Shown here: positions 26,247 through 35,617 of the stretch, one piece after another
Layout: every line of letters starts with the position of its first letter
Numbering within the stretch: the first letter of the stretch is position 1
Assembly: GCA_946220775.1 (NCBI GenBank)
Contig: CAMIFC010000015.1
Location: 1-48,533, forward strand
Direction of reading: 5' to 3'
Length of the DNA: 48,533 nt
Origin: an uncultured Corynebacterium sp.
GTDB taxonomy: Bacteria; Actinomycetota; Actinomycetes; Mycobacteriales; Mycobacteriaceae
The notes under the pieces: generated by a model
Databases searched by the model: none
What the model was told of the DNA's origin: nothing
Seen by the model: the letters and a program-made list of their open reading frames with translations, nothing else
Translations under genes and position numbers: made by a program

Positions 26247-27701
26247 ATGACACCCCGAGTGAACACTCCCCAACTCACCGCGATAACGGCGATACTCGCC
26301 ACCGTGATGCTGGCCTTCCAATGGGCGCCAGCCACTCAGGCCGTACCAGAACCCACAACCAAAAACACCCCCACGACCGCTAAATCATCTGACTCAGACC
26401 AGTCAGGCGACGACGCCTCCACCGCAATCTCTCAACGTGTCGCTGAAGGCTACGACGTCACCGGAACAAAATTCGAGGGCGCGGACAGTCCCACCGAAGG
26501 CAAGTACCTGGGCGAAGGGCAATACCAAACGGAATTAGACCCACCAGAGGAAACCGGCACCAACGACGAACGTTCCGAAGGTGCCAAAAAGTGGTTCAAG
26601 ATCGCTATCCCCGCTGATCACACGGCTGTGGTGACCGCGAATTTGACTGTCCCCGACATCGCAGCCATGGAAGATATCAAGCCACGCCCCTATTTGAGAG
26701 CTGAACTAGAGGTACAGAATTCAACCTGCGACTTTGAAGACGCTGGCTCCTTTGAATCCACCTACTGGCCACAACCATCGACGGCTAGTGTGCTGAGGTT
26801 CGGCGGTGAAGAAGACTGCAACCCCAACGAATACGAGGTCACGGTCTTTCGCGGAGGATCCCGGGGACCGACACTTCCCGCGGAAATACGAGTCGGCTTC
26901 GAGCCGAAGGTCAAGCCAGCCGATAAAGGCCCAGAAGATCCCGGCGATGAGCCGAAAGAAGGCAAAGCAGACAAGCTGGTTCACGCATCCGACGCCAAGA
27001 CGCACGCTGGTGGCCGGTCGTACAGCACCGCAGAACGCATCGAACCCGGCACCATCAAGGGCAGCATTGCCCCTGGTGAGAGCTTGTACTACCGCTTCCC
27101 AGTGTCGTGGGGCCAACGACCAATCGCGAAGGTCACTTTCGAACCGACAAAGAAGAAACCTCGTTCGCGAAACGGCCAGATCGAAATCGCAACCCCCATG
27201 CGGACGATCGAGAGCAATTATTCTTTCGAATCCCTCACGAACGATAAACCGGTCTCTACCTCCCACGACAAGTCCTCGTTTGCCTACTACCAAAACCGCG
27301 AGGACGGCAACGGCAAACAGCGGTCTTGGGCTTATGCAGGCGACTACTACGCCATTGTTTCCGTAGACGGCTATAAAGACAATTTCGCGCCGAGTGAGGA
27401 GAACAAGTTCACGCTCACCGTCGATACGGATGGTGCACCCGTCAATGGTCCGGACTGGCAAATGCCCACCGAGGACGGGCCGGAACCTTCGGATACAGCA
27501 CCCGGTGCTGATGCTGGCGCCGACGGTGATGGTGGAGGTAATGCGGCGGACGCTGACGCTTCCCCGAACAATGCCGCGAATCAAAGCGACAGTGGCGACG
27601 GGGCGAATGCGAAGTTCTACATCACTGGTTCAGTAATCATGGTCGTCCTGCTTCTCGGGCTGATCATTGGTAGCTGGTTGAAAGGCCGCCGCCAACCCTA
27701 G
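26247..27701 (+). CDS. secreted, C-terminally anchored protein of unknown function
   Basis: 484 residues. A signal peptide is clear (hydrophobic ITAILATVMLAFQWAPATQA), then a threonine/serine-rich linker, two probable beta-sandwich modules (KKWFKIAIPADHTAVVTANL and SLYYRFPVSWGQRPIAKVTF), a long acidic linker rich in Asp, Ala and Gly, and a C-terminal membrane helix (ITGSVIMVVLLLGLIIGSW) with a basic tail KGRRQP. It is a type I membrane protein facing outside. ATG at 26247 is chosen for GGAAAG six bases upstream; codons at 26175 and 26205 lack a site. No enzymatic motif. It neighbours ribosomal genes and lies 2.4 kb from the type VII locus, so a link to secretion is possible but unproven. Confidence 0.8.
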   Translation: MTPRVNTPQLTAITAILATVMLAFQWAPATQAVPEPTTKNTPTTAKSSDSDQSGDDASTAISQRVAEGYDVTGTKFEGADSPTEGKYLGEGQYQTELDPPEETGTNDERSEGAKKWFKIAIPADHTAVVTANLTVPDIAAMEDIKPRPYLRAELEVQNSTCDFEDAGSFESTYWPQPSTASVLRFGGEEDCNPNEYEVTVFRGGSRGPTLPAEIRVGFEPKVKPADKGPEDPGDEPKEGKADKLVHASDAKTHAGGRSYSTAERIEPGTIKGSIAPGESLYYRFPVSWGQRPIAKVTFEPTKKKPRSRNGQIEIATPMRTIESNYSFESLTNDKPVSTSHDKSSFAYYQNREDGNGKQRSWAYAGDYYAIVSVDGYKDNFAPSEENKFTLTVDTDGAPVNGPDWQMPTEDGPEPSDTAPGADAGADGDGGGNAADADASPNNAANQSDSGDGANAKFYITGSVIMVVLLLGLIIGSWLKGRRQP

Positions 27702-27741
27702 AAAGCCAAGGCACGAGAAGAAACTAGGACACGAGAACCAA

Positions 27742-27783
27742 AAACACCCCGCATCCACGCTGTCGCGTGGGGGCGGGGTGTTT
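27742..27783. terminator. bidirectional terminator between the secreted protein and rpsI
   Basis: AAACACCCCGC plus ATCCACGC pairs with GCGTGGGG plus GCGGGGTGTTT around a TGTC loop. A-rich and T-rich flanks on both sides allow action in both directions. Confidence 0.9.
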
Positions 27784-27823
27784 GCGCAACCAAGAAAGGC
27801 CGCGGCGAAAAACCGGTGAAGGT

Positions 27824-28363
27824 TTAGCGCTTGGAGTACTGAGGCGCACGACGTGCACCGTGCAGACCAGCCTTCTTACGCTCAACTGCACGAGCGTCGC
27901 GGGTCAGGAAGCCAGCCTTCTTCAGCTGAGTGCGCTCCTCTGGGTTGTACTTGTTCAGAGCACGAGCGATAGCCAGACGCATTGCGCCGGCCTGGCCGGA
28001 TGGGCCACCGCCGTTCAGCGTTGCCTGGATGTCGAACTGGTTCTCGCGCTCCAGCAGAACCAATGGGTCCTTGATCAGCTGCTCGTGCAGCTTGTTCGGG
28101 AAGTAGTCCTCCAGCGGACGACCGTTGCAGGTGATCTCGCCGGAACCCTGAACCAGACGAACACGGACGACAGCGCGCTTGCGGCGACCGACGGTCTGGA
28201 TTGGGCCCTCGTAAATCGGAGCAACTGGAGCGGCCTCTTCGACCTCGTCGCTCTCGACAGTGATGGACTCACCGATGGTTGCGGAGAATTCCTCGTTCGC
28301 AGCCTCGGATGGGGTGAACTCTTCGACGACCTCTGCCTCGAAGTTCTCGTTGTTCTCAGACAT
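27824..28363 (-). CDS. rpsI: 30S ribosomal protein S9
   Basis: 179 residues. The S9 core starts at VGRRKRAVVRVRLV (about residue 58) and ends GARRAPQYSKR, the C-terminal tail that reaches the P-site tRNA. The preceding ~55 residues are an acidic extension (ENFEAEVVEEFTPSEAA) longer than in most bacteria but common in corynebacteria. The start codon overlaps the rplM stop by one base. Confidence 0.97.
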   Translation of the reverse strand: MSENNENFEAEVVEEFTPSEAANEEFSATIGESITVESDEVEEAAPVAPIYEGPIQTVGRRKRAVVRVRLVQGSGEITCNGRPLEDYFPNKLHEQLIKDPLVLLERENQFDIQATLNGGGPSGQAGAMRLAIARALNKYNPEERTQLKKAGFLTRDARAVERKKAGLHGARRAPQYSKR

Positions 28364-28806
28364 TACTGTGCCACCTGCTTGATCTCGTAGGTCTCTGGCT
28401 TCTGAGCAGCGTAAGTGTGCTCTGGGCCAGCAAAGACGCGAAGCTTCTTGACGGAAGCGTTGGACAGCTTGTTGCTTGGCATCATGCCGCGAACAGCTTC
28501 TTCAATGACGCGCTCTGGGTGCAGTTCCAGGGAACGGCCCAGGGTCAGGGACTTCAGGCCACCTGGGTAGCCCGAGTGGCGGTAGCGCATTTCGCGGTCA
28601 TGCTTGTTGGAGGAGATGTGAACCTTGTCCGCGTTGATGATGATGACGTTATCGCCACAATCAACGTTCGGCGCGTAGGTCGGCTTGCCCTTGCCGCGCA
28701 GCAGGTCAGCTGCGGTGACGGCCAAGCGACCCAGGACCACATCAGTGGCGTCGATGACGTACCACTTACGGGTAATGTCACCGCTCTTTGGGTGGAAAGT
28801 AGTCAC
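28363..28806 (-). CDS. rplM: 50S ribosomal protein L13
   Basis: 147 residues with the L13 signatures KWYVIDATDVVLGRLA, NVDCGDNVIIINADKV and PEHTYAAQKPETYE. The GTG at 28806 has AAGGAG seven bases upstream; the longer ATG frame starting at 28872 crosses this site and is rejected. First gene of the rplM-rpsI operon. Confidence 0.96.
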   Translation of the reverse strand: MTTFHPKSGDITRKWYVIDATDVVLGRLAVTAADLLRGKGKPTYAPNVDCGDNVIIINADKVHISSNKHDREMRYRHSGYPGGLKSLTLGRSLELHPERVIEEAVRGMMPSNKLSNASVKKLRVFAGPEHTYAAQKPETYEIKQVAQ

Positions 28807-29143
28807 GTTGGACTCCTTATAGGTCGATTTAGAACTGCCAGCCAGTGCTGCGACTCGCCATGACCATGTCATATATGAACTGGTCTTAGGGAGTATCCAC
28901 GGCGGCCGGTGGGGACCCGCAGACTTTGGTGCAACCTAAGACACTGTAGCCAACTGCAGCTCACAGGCCAAATCCGTGCGGTTGAATGGATCAGATACAC
29001 GGCTTCCCGACGGCTCACGCGACTCAATGAGGCACTGATAACCCCAAGGTCACAAGCAGTGGCCTTTACCCTCCCCCTCTCCGACTAAAATTCGTTAGAA
29101 TCGGAGAGCCCGCCAATTCCCAACCCCTATATAGGAGGTACAC
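28807..29143. other. rplM leader and divergent intergenic region
   Basis: No gene is seen in 337 bp. The part next to rplM should be its promoter and leader; it contains an imperfect palindrome around ATATAT near 28861-28885. The part next to the ParA-like gene becomes A+T-richer and holds the operator-like repeat at 29077-29108. Confidence 0.5.
29077..29108 (+). promoter_or_regulatory. operator-like inverted repeat before the ParA-like gene
   Basis: CTCTCCGA and TCGGAGAG are perfect arms, and inside them CTAA and TTAG continue the dyad around AATTCG with a two-base bulge. It ends about 35 bp before the ParA-like ATG. A binding site for a repressor or partner protein is plausible. Confidence 0.55.
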
Positions 29144-29817
29144 ATGATTCTCACCACAGCCAATCTCAAAGGCGGTTCCGGCAGGACTACCACGTCGCTA
29201 ATGTTGGCGCTGGTCACCAGCGAGCGCGGAGCAAAGACACAGGTAGTAGATACTGCCCCCCCCAAGGCGGCGCAAAATCAATAGCCGATTTCGCAGCCGA
29301 AAAAGGTGCTCCACTCCCGTTCTCAGTCAACTCCATTCCGATCTTCGAGCACAATGCAGAGAAGAACTCGCTAATTGATCGAGTTCTAGATTCATCAAAG
29401 AACTACGATTTGACGGTTATTGACGCACCATCACACAGCCCCAGGGCAACTCGAATTCTCTCTATGATCTCCGATTTCGTTGCCGTACCAGCATTCCCGG
29501 GAACTCTGGACCTACGCCCCACTCTGGAAACCGTGGAATCAGTGGTGGGCCCCTACGCAGTATTGCTCAATCGTGTCGGGCGGGCAGTCACGGTCGATGC
29601 TGAATTCACACTCCACCTCCAAAATGCGAAGGCCAATATCCTCGATTCAGCTATCCCGGAGACACTGGCATTCCAAGAATGCTACGGAGGACAAATGAAA
29701 GACCATCTCTACGATTATGAAATGGTCGCCGAAGAAATTCAGGAAATGCTTCACAACAGAATCGATGTGGCGCTAGGAACGAACGAGACACAAGACTTAG
29801 CAGAGCCACAATCCTAA
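29144..29817 (+). pseudogene. ParA/MinD-like ATPase, frameshifted at a C8 tract
   Basis: The frame opens with MILTTANLKGGSGRTTTSLM after a strong GGAGG site and stops after 46 codons. Just before, at eight consecutive C bases (29256-29263), the family motif continues in another frame as QGGAKSIADFAAEKG and runs to 29817 (SKNYDLTVIDAPSHSP, VAVPAFPGTLDLRPTLE). With two C fewer the reading would be DTAPQGG, close to the ParA consensus DxDPQG. The second Walker lysine is arginine (GRT in place of GKT). Base composition is more A+T-rich than its neighbours, suggesting transfer. It may be a pseudogene, a phase-variable gene or an assembly error. No ParB or parS is visible. Confidence 0.8.
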
Positions 29818-30126
29818 GCTAACATCAGTCACTATCCAGTCGGCACTCCGTGATCATCAACCTCTCCAAGGCAGACGACGCAGTAATCCACAGGTTAACT
29901 TGGGTAACATGGAGAACACTGGTGAGCAGCTAATTTCCCATTATCAAGGTGAAACACTGCTCTCTTGGATCCTGACCAAACACTCGAGGGGTCGGCTCGC
30001 GATGATCTTTCAGTGCGCCACGCAACTCGTTGATTGTCGCGAAAGACTTAAGCCTCCGGCGAAAACCGGAGGCTTTGTTGTAGGGAAACGAGTGGTGCTG
30101 GGCGATCGGTTGACCCGGCCGCCCGC
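29818..30126. other. intergenic region with one terminator
   Basis: 309 bp between the ParA-like remnant and the WXG100 genes. No convincing gene is present. The only clear element is the hairpin at 30050-30075. Confidence 0.5.
30050..30075. terminator. intrinsic terminator downstream of the WXG100 genes
   Basis: AAGCCTCCGG and CCGGAGGCTT form a 10-bp stem with a six-base loop. TTTGTTG follows on the plus strand and TTAAGTCTTTC on the minus strand, so it may act both ways. Confidence 0.85.
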
Positions 30127-30408
30127 TTAGGCCCAGCTGCGCGCCGCGGAGGTGTTGATCTGGCTCATTCGATCATTCGCCTGGGCCACGGTGACACCGA
30201 TCTGGCCGAGGACCTCGTTGAGCACCTGAGCTGCGGAATCCCAGCGCTGCTGTGCTGCCTGGTATGCCTCGGCGGATTCGCCTTCCCAGTCCGCGACCAG
30301 TGGCTGGAGCTGTTGCTTCAAATCTTCCAGGGTTCCATTGATACGGCCCTGAGTCTGCTTAATGTCATCTGCCGTCTGCGCGATCATGCCGAAGTTGTAC
30401 TTGATCAT
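30127..30408 (-). CDS. WXG100 protein, EsxA-like
   Basis: 93 residues, a helix-turn-helix WXG100 protein with the motif W41-E-G43 (VADWEGESAEAYQ). It is expected to dimerise with the adjacent EsxB-like protein and leave the cell through the type VII system. ATG follows AAGGAG. The C-terminal tail is short (SAARSWA) and lacks a YxxxD/E signal, as usual for the EsxA-type partner. 36 bp after the EsxB-like gene. Confidence 0.92.
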   Translation of the reverse strand: MIKYNFGMIAQTADDIKQTQGRINGTLEDLKQQLQPLVADWEGESAEAYQAAQQRWDSAAQVLNEVLGQIGVTVAQANDRMSQINTSAARSWA

Positions 30409-30444
30409 CGGGTTACTCCTTATTGTTTCGTCGGTGCGTTGTGG

Positions 30445-30729
30445 TTAGCGGAATGCCTGGGTGTTTTCCATCTCGGTATCATCGAAGGAACGTGCGTTGT
30501 GACGGATGTTCTCCGCGATGGAGTTCAGCGCCTCGCTGAGTTCCTTGGCGCTGTGGTTCCAGCGCTCCATCAGGTTCTGGAATGCGCCCTGGGCCTGTCC
30601 GCGCCAGCTGCCCGAGGTGTCTGCGACGATCCCCTGCAACCGGGACAGTTCGGCCTGAACGTTGGCGTTGACCTGGTCGACATTGTTTGCCGCGCCCGTC
30701 ATGGTTGCGACGTCTGTTCTGAAGCTCAT
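30445..30729 (-). CDS. WXG100 protein, EsxB-like
   Basis: 94 residues with W42-R-G44 (GSWRGQAQGAF). The C-terminus SFDDTEMENTQAFR contains FxxxE, a possible variant of the YxxxD/E export signal recognised by EccC. ATG at 30729 has GGAGGGG upstream; the frame extending to 30786 lies before the promoter's expected start and is rejected. Transcribed from the ECF-type promoter at 30790-30821 and cotranscribed with the EsxA-like gene. Confidence 0.92.
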   Translation of the reverse strand: MSFRTDVATMTGAANNVDQVNANVQAELSRLQGIVADTSGSWRGQAQGAFQNLMERWNHSAKELSEALNSIAENIRHNARSFDDTEMENTQAFR

Positions 30730-30789
30730 GAAGCTTCCCCTCCCTCTTGGTGAATGTGTTCGCGGCCCCTCAACTGTGACCGTCACTTG

Positions 30790-30821
30790 TATTAGACAGC
30801 CGCTGCCCCGGTTTGGTTCCC
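30790..30821 (-). promoter_or_regulatory. ECF-type promoter of the WXG100 pair
   Basis: Minus-strand GGGAACC (30815-30821), 17 bases, then GTCTAATA (30790-30797), with the extended match GCGGCTGTCTAATAC to the site at 22931-22962. It would give a leader of about 50 bases before the EsxB-like ATG. Confidence 0.7.
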
Positions 30822-30837
30822 ACTATTTTTCGATATG

Positions 30838-32127
30838 TCACTCAGGGCTTGCTGAATTCACGAATTGCTCGCAGACCCGGGATCTTGTTGGGGTCGGCTC
30901 GCGGTATTGGCACCCGATCGATACTTGGTGGCCCTTGACGAGCCGCACGTGCCACAGAGTCTCTGAGTCCGGATACTTCTCTCTGTAACTCACGGGGGAT
31001 TCTCGGGCCACTTGGGTACCTGGGGCGCGGGTGAGTGCGTCGAGCACCGCCTTGTCGAGTTCCTCTTGGCTTCGCAGTGGAGCGGGTTTTCCCGCCAGGA
31101 GCACCCTCATACCTTCGTCCTTGTCCGTGGTGTACGTTTCCCGCTGTGGCGTTGCCGCTGTGAGGTGCCACCCGTCGGGTAGATCGGCCGTCATGGGCAC
31201 GTCGGCCCTTTGTTTGTGCTCGTTGTTTGGCTCTTTTCCGTGGATCTTGTGATCTTTCATCTGTGGCCGATCGGCCGGTGGTGTGAATGGTGGCGGCGAA
31301 TCCGCGTCCACCGCCGGTGCTTTTGGGTCTGCATCACCGCCAGTTGATCCTGAGCCACCGTTACCGCCCGTGCGTTCATTGGCCTGTGCTGCCGTCACCG
31401 TTTCTGCGTCCTGCTTGGCTCCGGAGCCATCCAGAGTTAGCCCCACAATCGCTGCTCCTGCCAGCACAAATATTGCTACCGCTGCCGCAACCAGCGGGTG
31501 AGCGAGCATGCTCTTCTGTGGTGCAGCATGCCGTGGCTTAGTCTGTTTCTTTTTCCGTTTCGCCGGTGGTTCGTCCTCCCCATCCCCGATCCCGAGTGCC
31601 CGGAGTTCTTGGGTTGCCAACGCGTACTGGCTGGCGATATTCATGGCGTACGTTGAATCGACTGGGCGGGCTTTAAACCCCGCGCTGCGGAGGTAGCGGC
31701 AGATCAAGTTGGCGTCCTGCCCAGAGACCAACACGTCCGGGACAGCAACGTCGATGCCGTATGGAAAGTGATCCCGCGGTTTTGTGGGGTCATTGAGTGG
31801 GTTTGGGTTAGTGTGGCGGCGCTGCTGCACGACCTGGTGAACCAGCTCGGTGAGGTCATCGAGTTCTCGGAGTCTCAAGTGGCTTCCGCGGTAGCGGAGC
31901 TGATCAGGATGCTTCGTGTCAGAGCTGCCCGGTGCGATGCTAGGTGACGCACCGAATGCGCCACCGGCGCCGAATTGCTGCTCAGATGGAGAAAACTCTG
32001 CCGGGATGCTCAAGGAGAACCCGGTGGCGAGGTCCGTGACGTGGTGGCCGTGGACGAGCACGCCAGATTCGTATCGGGCCAGCGCTTCTGCAAGTAAACC
32101 CATGCGTGGGATCGCGGGTGTGGTCAT
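30838..32127 (-). CDS. type VII secretion-associated protein, Rv3446c-like
   Basis: 429 residues. An N-terminal cytoplasmic domain of about 180 residues (LLAEALARYESGVLVHGHHV, DVLVSGQDANLICRYLRSAG) precedes a lysine-rich stretch (AKRKKKQTKPRH) and one membrane helix at about 211-232. A Gly/Ser/Pro-rich linker leads to an extracytoplasmic domain (ADLPDGWHLTAATPQRETYT, VRLVKGHQVSIGCQYREPTP). The layout and its position between eccC and the esx pair match the Rv3446c-type proteins of ESX-4 loci. Function unknown. 101 bp after eccC. Confidence 0.85.
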   Translation of the reverse strand: MTTPAIPRMGLLAEALARYESGVLVHGHHVTDLATGFSLSIPAEFSPSEQQFGAGGAFGASPSIAPGSSDTKHPDQLRYRGSHLRLRELDDLTELVHQVVQQRRHTNPNPLNDPTKPRDHFPYGIDVAVPDVLVSGQDANLICRYLRSAGFKARPVDSTYAMNIASQYALATQELRALGIGDGEDEPPAKRKKKQTKPRHAAPQKSMLAHPLVAAAVAIFVLAGAAIVGLTLDGSGAKQDAETVTAAQANERTGGNGGSGSTGGDADPKAPAVDADSPPPFTPPADRPQMKDHKIHGKEPNNEHKQRADVPMTADLPDGWHLTAATPQRETYTTDKDEGMRVLLAGKPAPLRSQEELDKAVLDALTRAPGTQVARESPVSYREKYPDSETLWHVRLVKGHQVSIGCQYREPTPTRSRVCEQFVNSASPE

Positions 32128-32228
32128 GATTGTTCCTCAGTGGTTGTGGTGTGTGTAGTGGATAATTCCGGCGGAGTGGCGACATGGACAAGCCATGATT
32201 CTGATTGGATGAACATGCCTCGGCCGGG

Positions 32229-35200
32229 TTAGCGTCGGCACAGTTTATGGCCGCCGATGGGGCCGTCCTCGCGCGGCGCGGAGAGCAGCAACCACGCGCA
32301 GTGGTCGCGCATCGCCTGCATCAATGGCTGGTACGCACTGCGCGCGAATTGGCCAGAACGCCTCGCGAGGACCAAGTGCAAGCCAATATCGGCGGCGTAG
32401 GAAACAGGGGAATTAGCTGGTCAAGGCCAGGATCGGTATCGGAATCATCGACGATGACGAACAGCTCCGGCCCGTCCCACCAGGAACGATTGCGCAGCTG
32501 TTCGGCCGACACGTCGGTCGGCACGCGGGCTTTCAGGATCTCGATCCAGTCGGCGAGGTCTGCTCGGAATTGTTCGGCTCCGCGATATCCCGGCGCGCTC
32601 AGCAACCCCCGGCGCGTGTCGGTGGTCAGAAGCTCTGCCCGATTCCCCAGTTGCGCAACGGATTGGCACACGGCGTGCAGCGTGGTGGTTGCCCCTGCCC
32701 CGGCCTGACCAATCACAACGAAATGCGGGAACTCCGAGGTATTCCATCCCACGGTGCCCAGGCGGGGGCCACCAACGGCAAATGGAATGACCGGCGCCTG
32801 ATGGGCTGCAGGAATCGCCACCGGGTCGAGCTGAGCCCAATCGAATTGTTCCGGCAGCACCTTCATCGTTCGATCGGCTTCGCCTCGCGACTCGGAAACC
32901 CGGCGCACGTGTTCCACATCTTGCGGCGTGCAGTGCGCCACCTGAATGTGCTTTCCGTGATGGGATACGCCGCGCCCTGGCAGGTCCGGCAGGCTCCGCT
33001 GCGCATCCCGATATTCGGAATCCAGAGCTGTCATCTGCAGTTCCACGTGCCCGGTCACCACATCGCGAAGTGATGGTCTGAAGTTCCAGCGCAGCGCAGT
33101 AATAATCACGTGGAGTCCACGTTCCAGCCCCGTTGTCGCCAGGCGAATCAGACGTTGTTCTTCGTCTCCAATGGACGCCAATTGGTCCAGCCCATCCACG
33201 ATCAGCAACCGTGGCCCGTCCACCAGGTCGACTTCGTCCAATAAGCGGCCCGCATGTTCTGCACCGACAACCGCGGCGACCTGTGGCAAGCGCTCGAGAT
33301 CCCGCAGTGATCCACCGGGGGTCGAAAATGTAGATCGGCAACCCCGGTGTGCTGAGCGCCAGAGCCAGCACGATAGCCCGGATAGCCATGGTCTTTCCCG
33401 TTCGGGGTTGTCCCACTAGCGCCCAGTGCCGACGGCGCAGATCAAGCGCATAACGCCGTTGCACGCCTTCAAATGGAAGACCCTCCAGAGCAAATACGGC
33501 TTGGTATTCGACGAGCGGCTGCACATCGGAAGGGTTCATGACTTGGTGCGCCGGCAGAGTTTCCGGAAGCGGCGGCAACCAGATGGGGTTCCGATTCGGC
33601 GCGGCCAAGCGCTGCACCACAAGGTCCAAGGTTGTTGTTTGGGACTTCACCTCGGTCCCCAGTTCTTGGATCAACCGCTGGTCACGTGGTAATTCCGGGC
33701 CGGACACATAGGCGCTGTGAAATCGAATCGTGTCGTGCGCAGAAAGGATCGCCGCGCCGGGATTGGCTGGCAGTTCAAAAGCAGCGGTTGAGCCGATCAA
33801 TGCTCGGGATTCTGCAGCGGAAAACGTTCGCAGCGCGATGCGGTAGCTCAAGTGGGATTCCAGCCCGCGTAGTCGGCCTTCCTCGAATCGCTGGCTGGCC
33901 AGCAGCAGGTGCATCCGCAGGCTTCGCCCGAGGCGCCCGATGGCAGCGAAGACCTCTGCGAATTCCGGCCGATTCTGGAGCAGCTCCGAGAACTCATCGA
34001 CGATGATGAACAGCGCGGGCATCTTCCCCGGAAACGCCTGGTTGAATTCCACTGCGGTGGACATGCCTGCCGATCGCAACCGTTCCTGCCTCCGGTGCAT
34101 TTCACCTAGCAGGGAATCCTGCATGCGGTCCACCAACCCGGATTCATCAGCCAAGTTGGTGATCACGGCAGACGTGTGCGGGAGCTTGTCCAGCCCCAGG
34201 AAAGCCGCACCACCTTTGAAGTCCACGAGGATGAAGTTGAGTTCATCGGCCGAGTGTTGATGCGCAAAGCTGACCACCACGGACTTCAACAGTTCTGACT
34301 TTCCAGATCCCGTCGCCCCGATGCACAGGCCATGCGGACCGATGCCGCCCAGCGCGGATTCTTTGATGTCCAGGTACACCGGCGATCCCGAAAACCCGAT
34401 TGGTGCCCGCAAATCCCCGCCGGGGAGCTCCAGCAAACTGGTGCCGCTTGTCACTTTCGACCTGGCCCGGCACAGCATAGCCAGCTCCACGTCGCTCATC
34501 TGGTCGGCCATGCCAAAAGGCGTCCACCCATCCACGGTCCAGGCGCTCATGGCGAAGTTGTCTTCTTCGCCGCCGACCTGCAGATATAGCCCCTGCGTTT
34601 GAGCAGCATCAACCCACTGCGCACTGGGTTCCACGACCACGGAGTTCAGCGTGACGGGTGTTTTCCCCGTACAAAAGTTCACCCGGAGCGGCCCATCGTG
34701 TGGCAGCCATTCGTCATGCGGCCCAGTAACCCGCACTTCGTCGACGGATTGGGCCACCAGCTGCGCCTGCATCGCGCGAGCCAGCCCGGCAGCTCCCTCC
34801 CCGACCAACGCGATGTATGGAAACGCTCGAGTATCCACGGCCACCGGAGCCTCGATCGTGGCTGATCGAATCGCCAGGTCGCGGAGGTTCATCGCGCTCA
34901 CCGGCTCGAGGTCTTCGGGCGGGGCATTCACCGGAATGTCCAGTGGGTCCTCCGGTGCCTGTACAGCGGTTCCGATCCGCACGATCCCTGGCCGTGCCGT
35001 CGGATATTCACCAGCATGAACATGGCTCCACAAGCTGCCCGGGTGGGGCATCTCATCATGCATGCGTTCCAGCTGCTGCCGACGCCTCCGTTTCACCGCA
35101 TCAGCTAACGCATCGAGGTGGCGGTGAAAACTGCGGCGGACCTCATTGACGTCTGTCCCGGATTGGAACATCATCGCCATCGATCCGAGCATCATGAGTG

Positions 35201-35351
35201 GAAAAATGAACGTCATCGGCGAACGACCAGCGCCGGACATCACCATAGCCGCGACCATTCCCACCACTGCGACCAGCATGATCGCCGGCATCAGCATGCG
35301 GATGAATGGTTGTTTTTCTTTCGGCAGCGTCGGCGGTGCCTGAGCTTTCAC
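32229..35351 (-). pseudogene. eccC: EccC FtsK/SpoIIIE-type ATPase with two frameshifts
   Basis: The motor ATPase of type VII secretion. Two N-terminal membrane helices (MLMPAIMLVAVVGMVAAMV, FIFPLMMLGSMAMMFQ) precede three ATPase modules: GATGSGKSELLK near residue 345, GQPRTGKTMAIRA near 645, and a degenerate GQAGAGATTTLHA without the lysine. The open frame from GTG 35351 derails at a run of five G (33317-33321), where four would give IFDPGGSLRDLERLPQVA. It needs the opposite correction near 32398-32406 to continue YAADIGLHLVLARRSG to the stop at 32229. With both corrections the protein is about 1040 residues. As written, translation gives 968 residues whose last ~290 are unrelated. Sequencing error or real decay cannot be told apart. 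GGAGGGG precedes the GTG. Confidence 0.88.
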
Positions 35352-35533
35352 TGCTCCCCTCCCAAAAATTCATTAGTTCCCCGGCGAGATCCCCCGTTGA
35401 ACGGTCCCCACCCCAACGCGAACTACCCTAATACGTCCTCCGGACACGTGCAGCGCAGTGCGTCGAATCGGCCATTTTCGTTGCCTGCCCGGTGGTTGTC
35501 CGCCATCCGCGCTATGCTCTTCGGCAGTGTGTT

Positions 35534-35551
35534 CGTTTAAGGACGCCACCC
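35534..35551 (-). repeat. dispersed TGGCGTCC element, upstream of eccD
   Basis: GGGTGGCGTCCTTAAACG on the minus strand, in the divergent eccC-eccD intergenic region. Confidence 0.8.
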
Positions 35552-35617
35552 TGGTGGCCAACACTTATTCAAACACCGGGGAACTTTTATCGACACAGGT
35601 CAAGCAGGGGGAATGTT

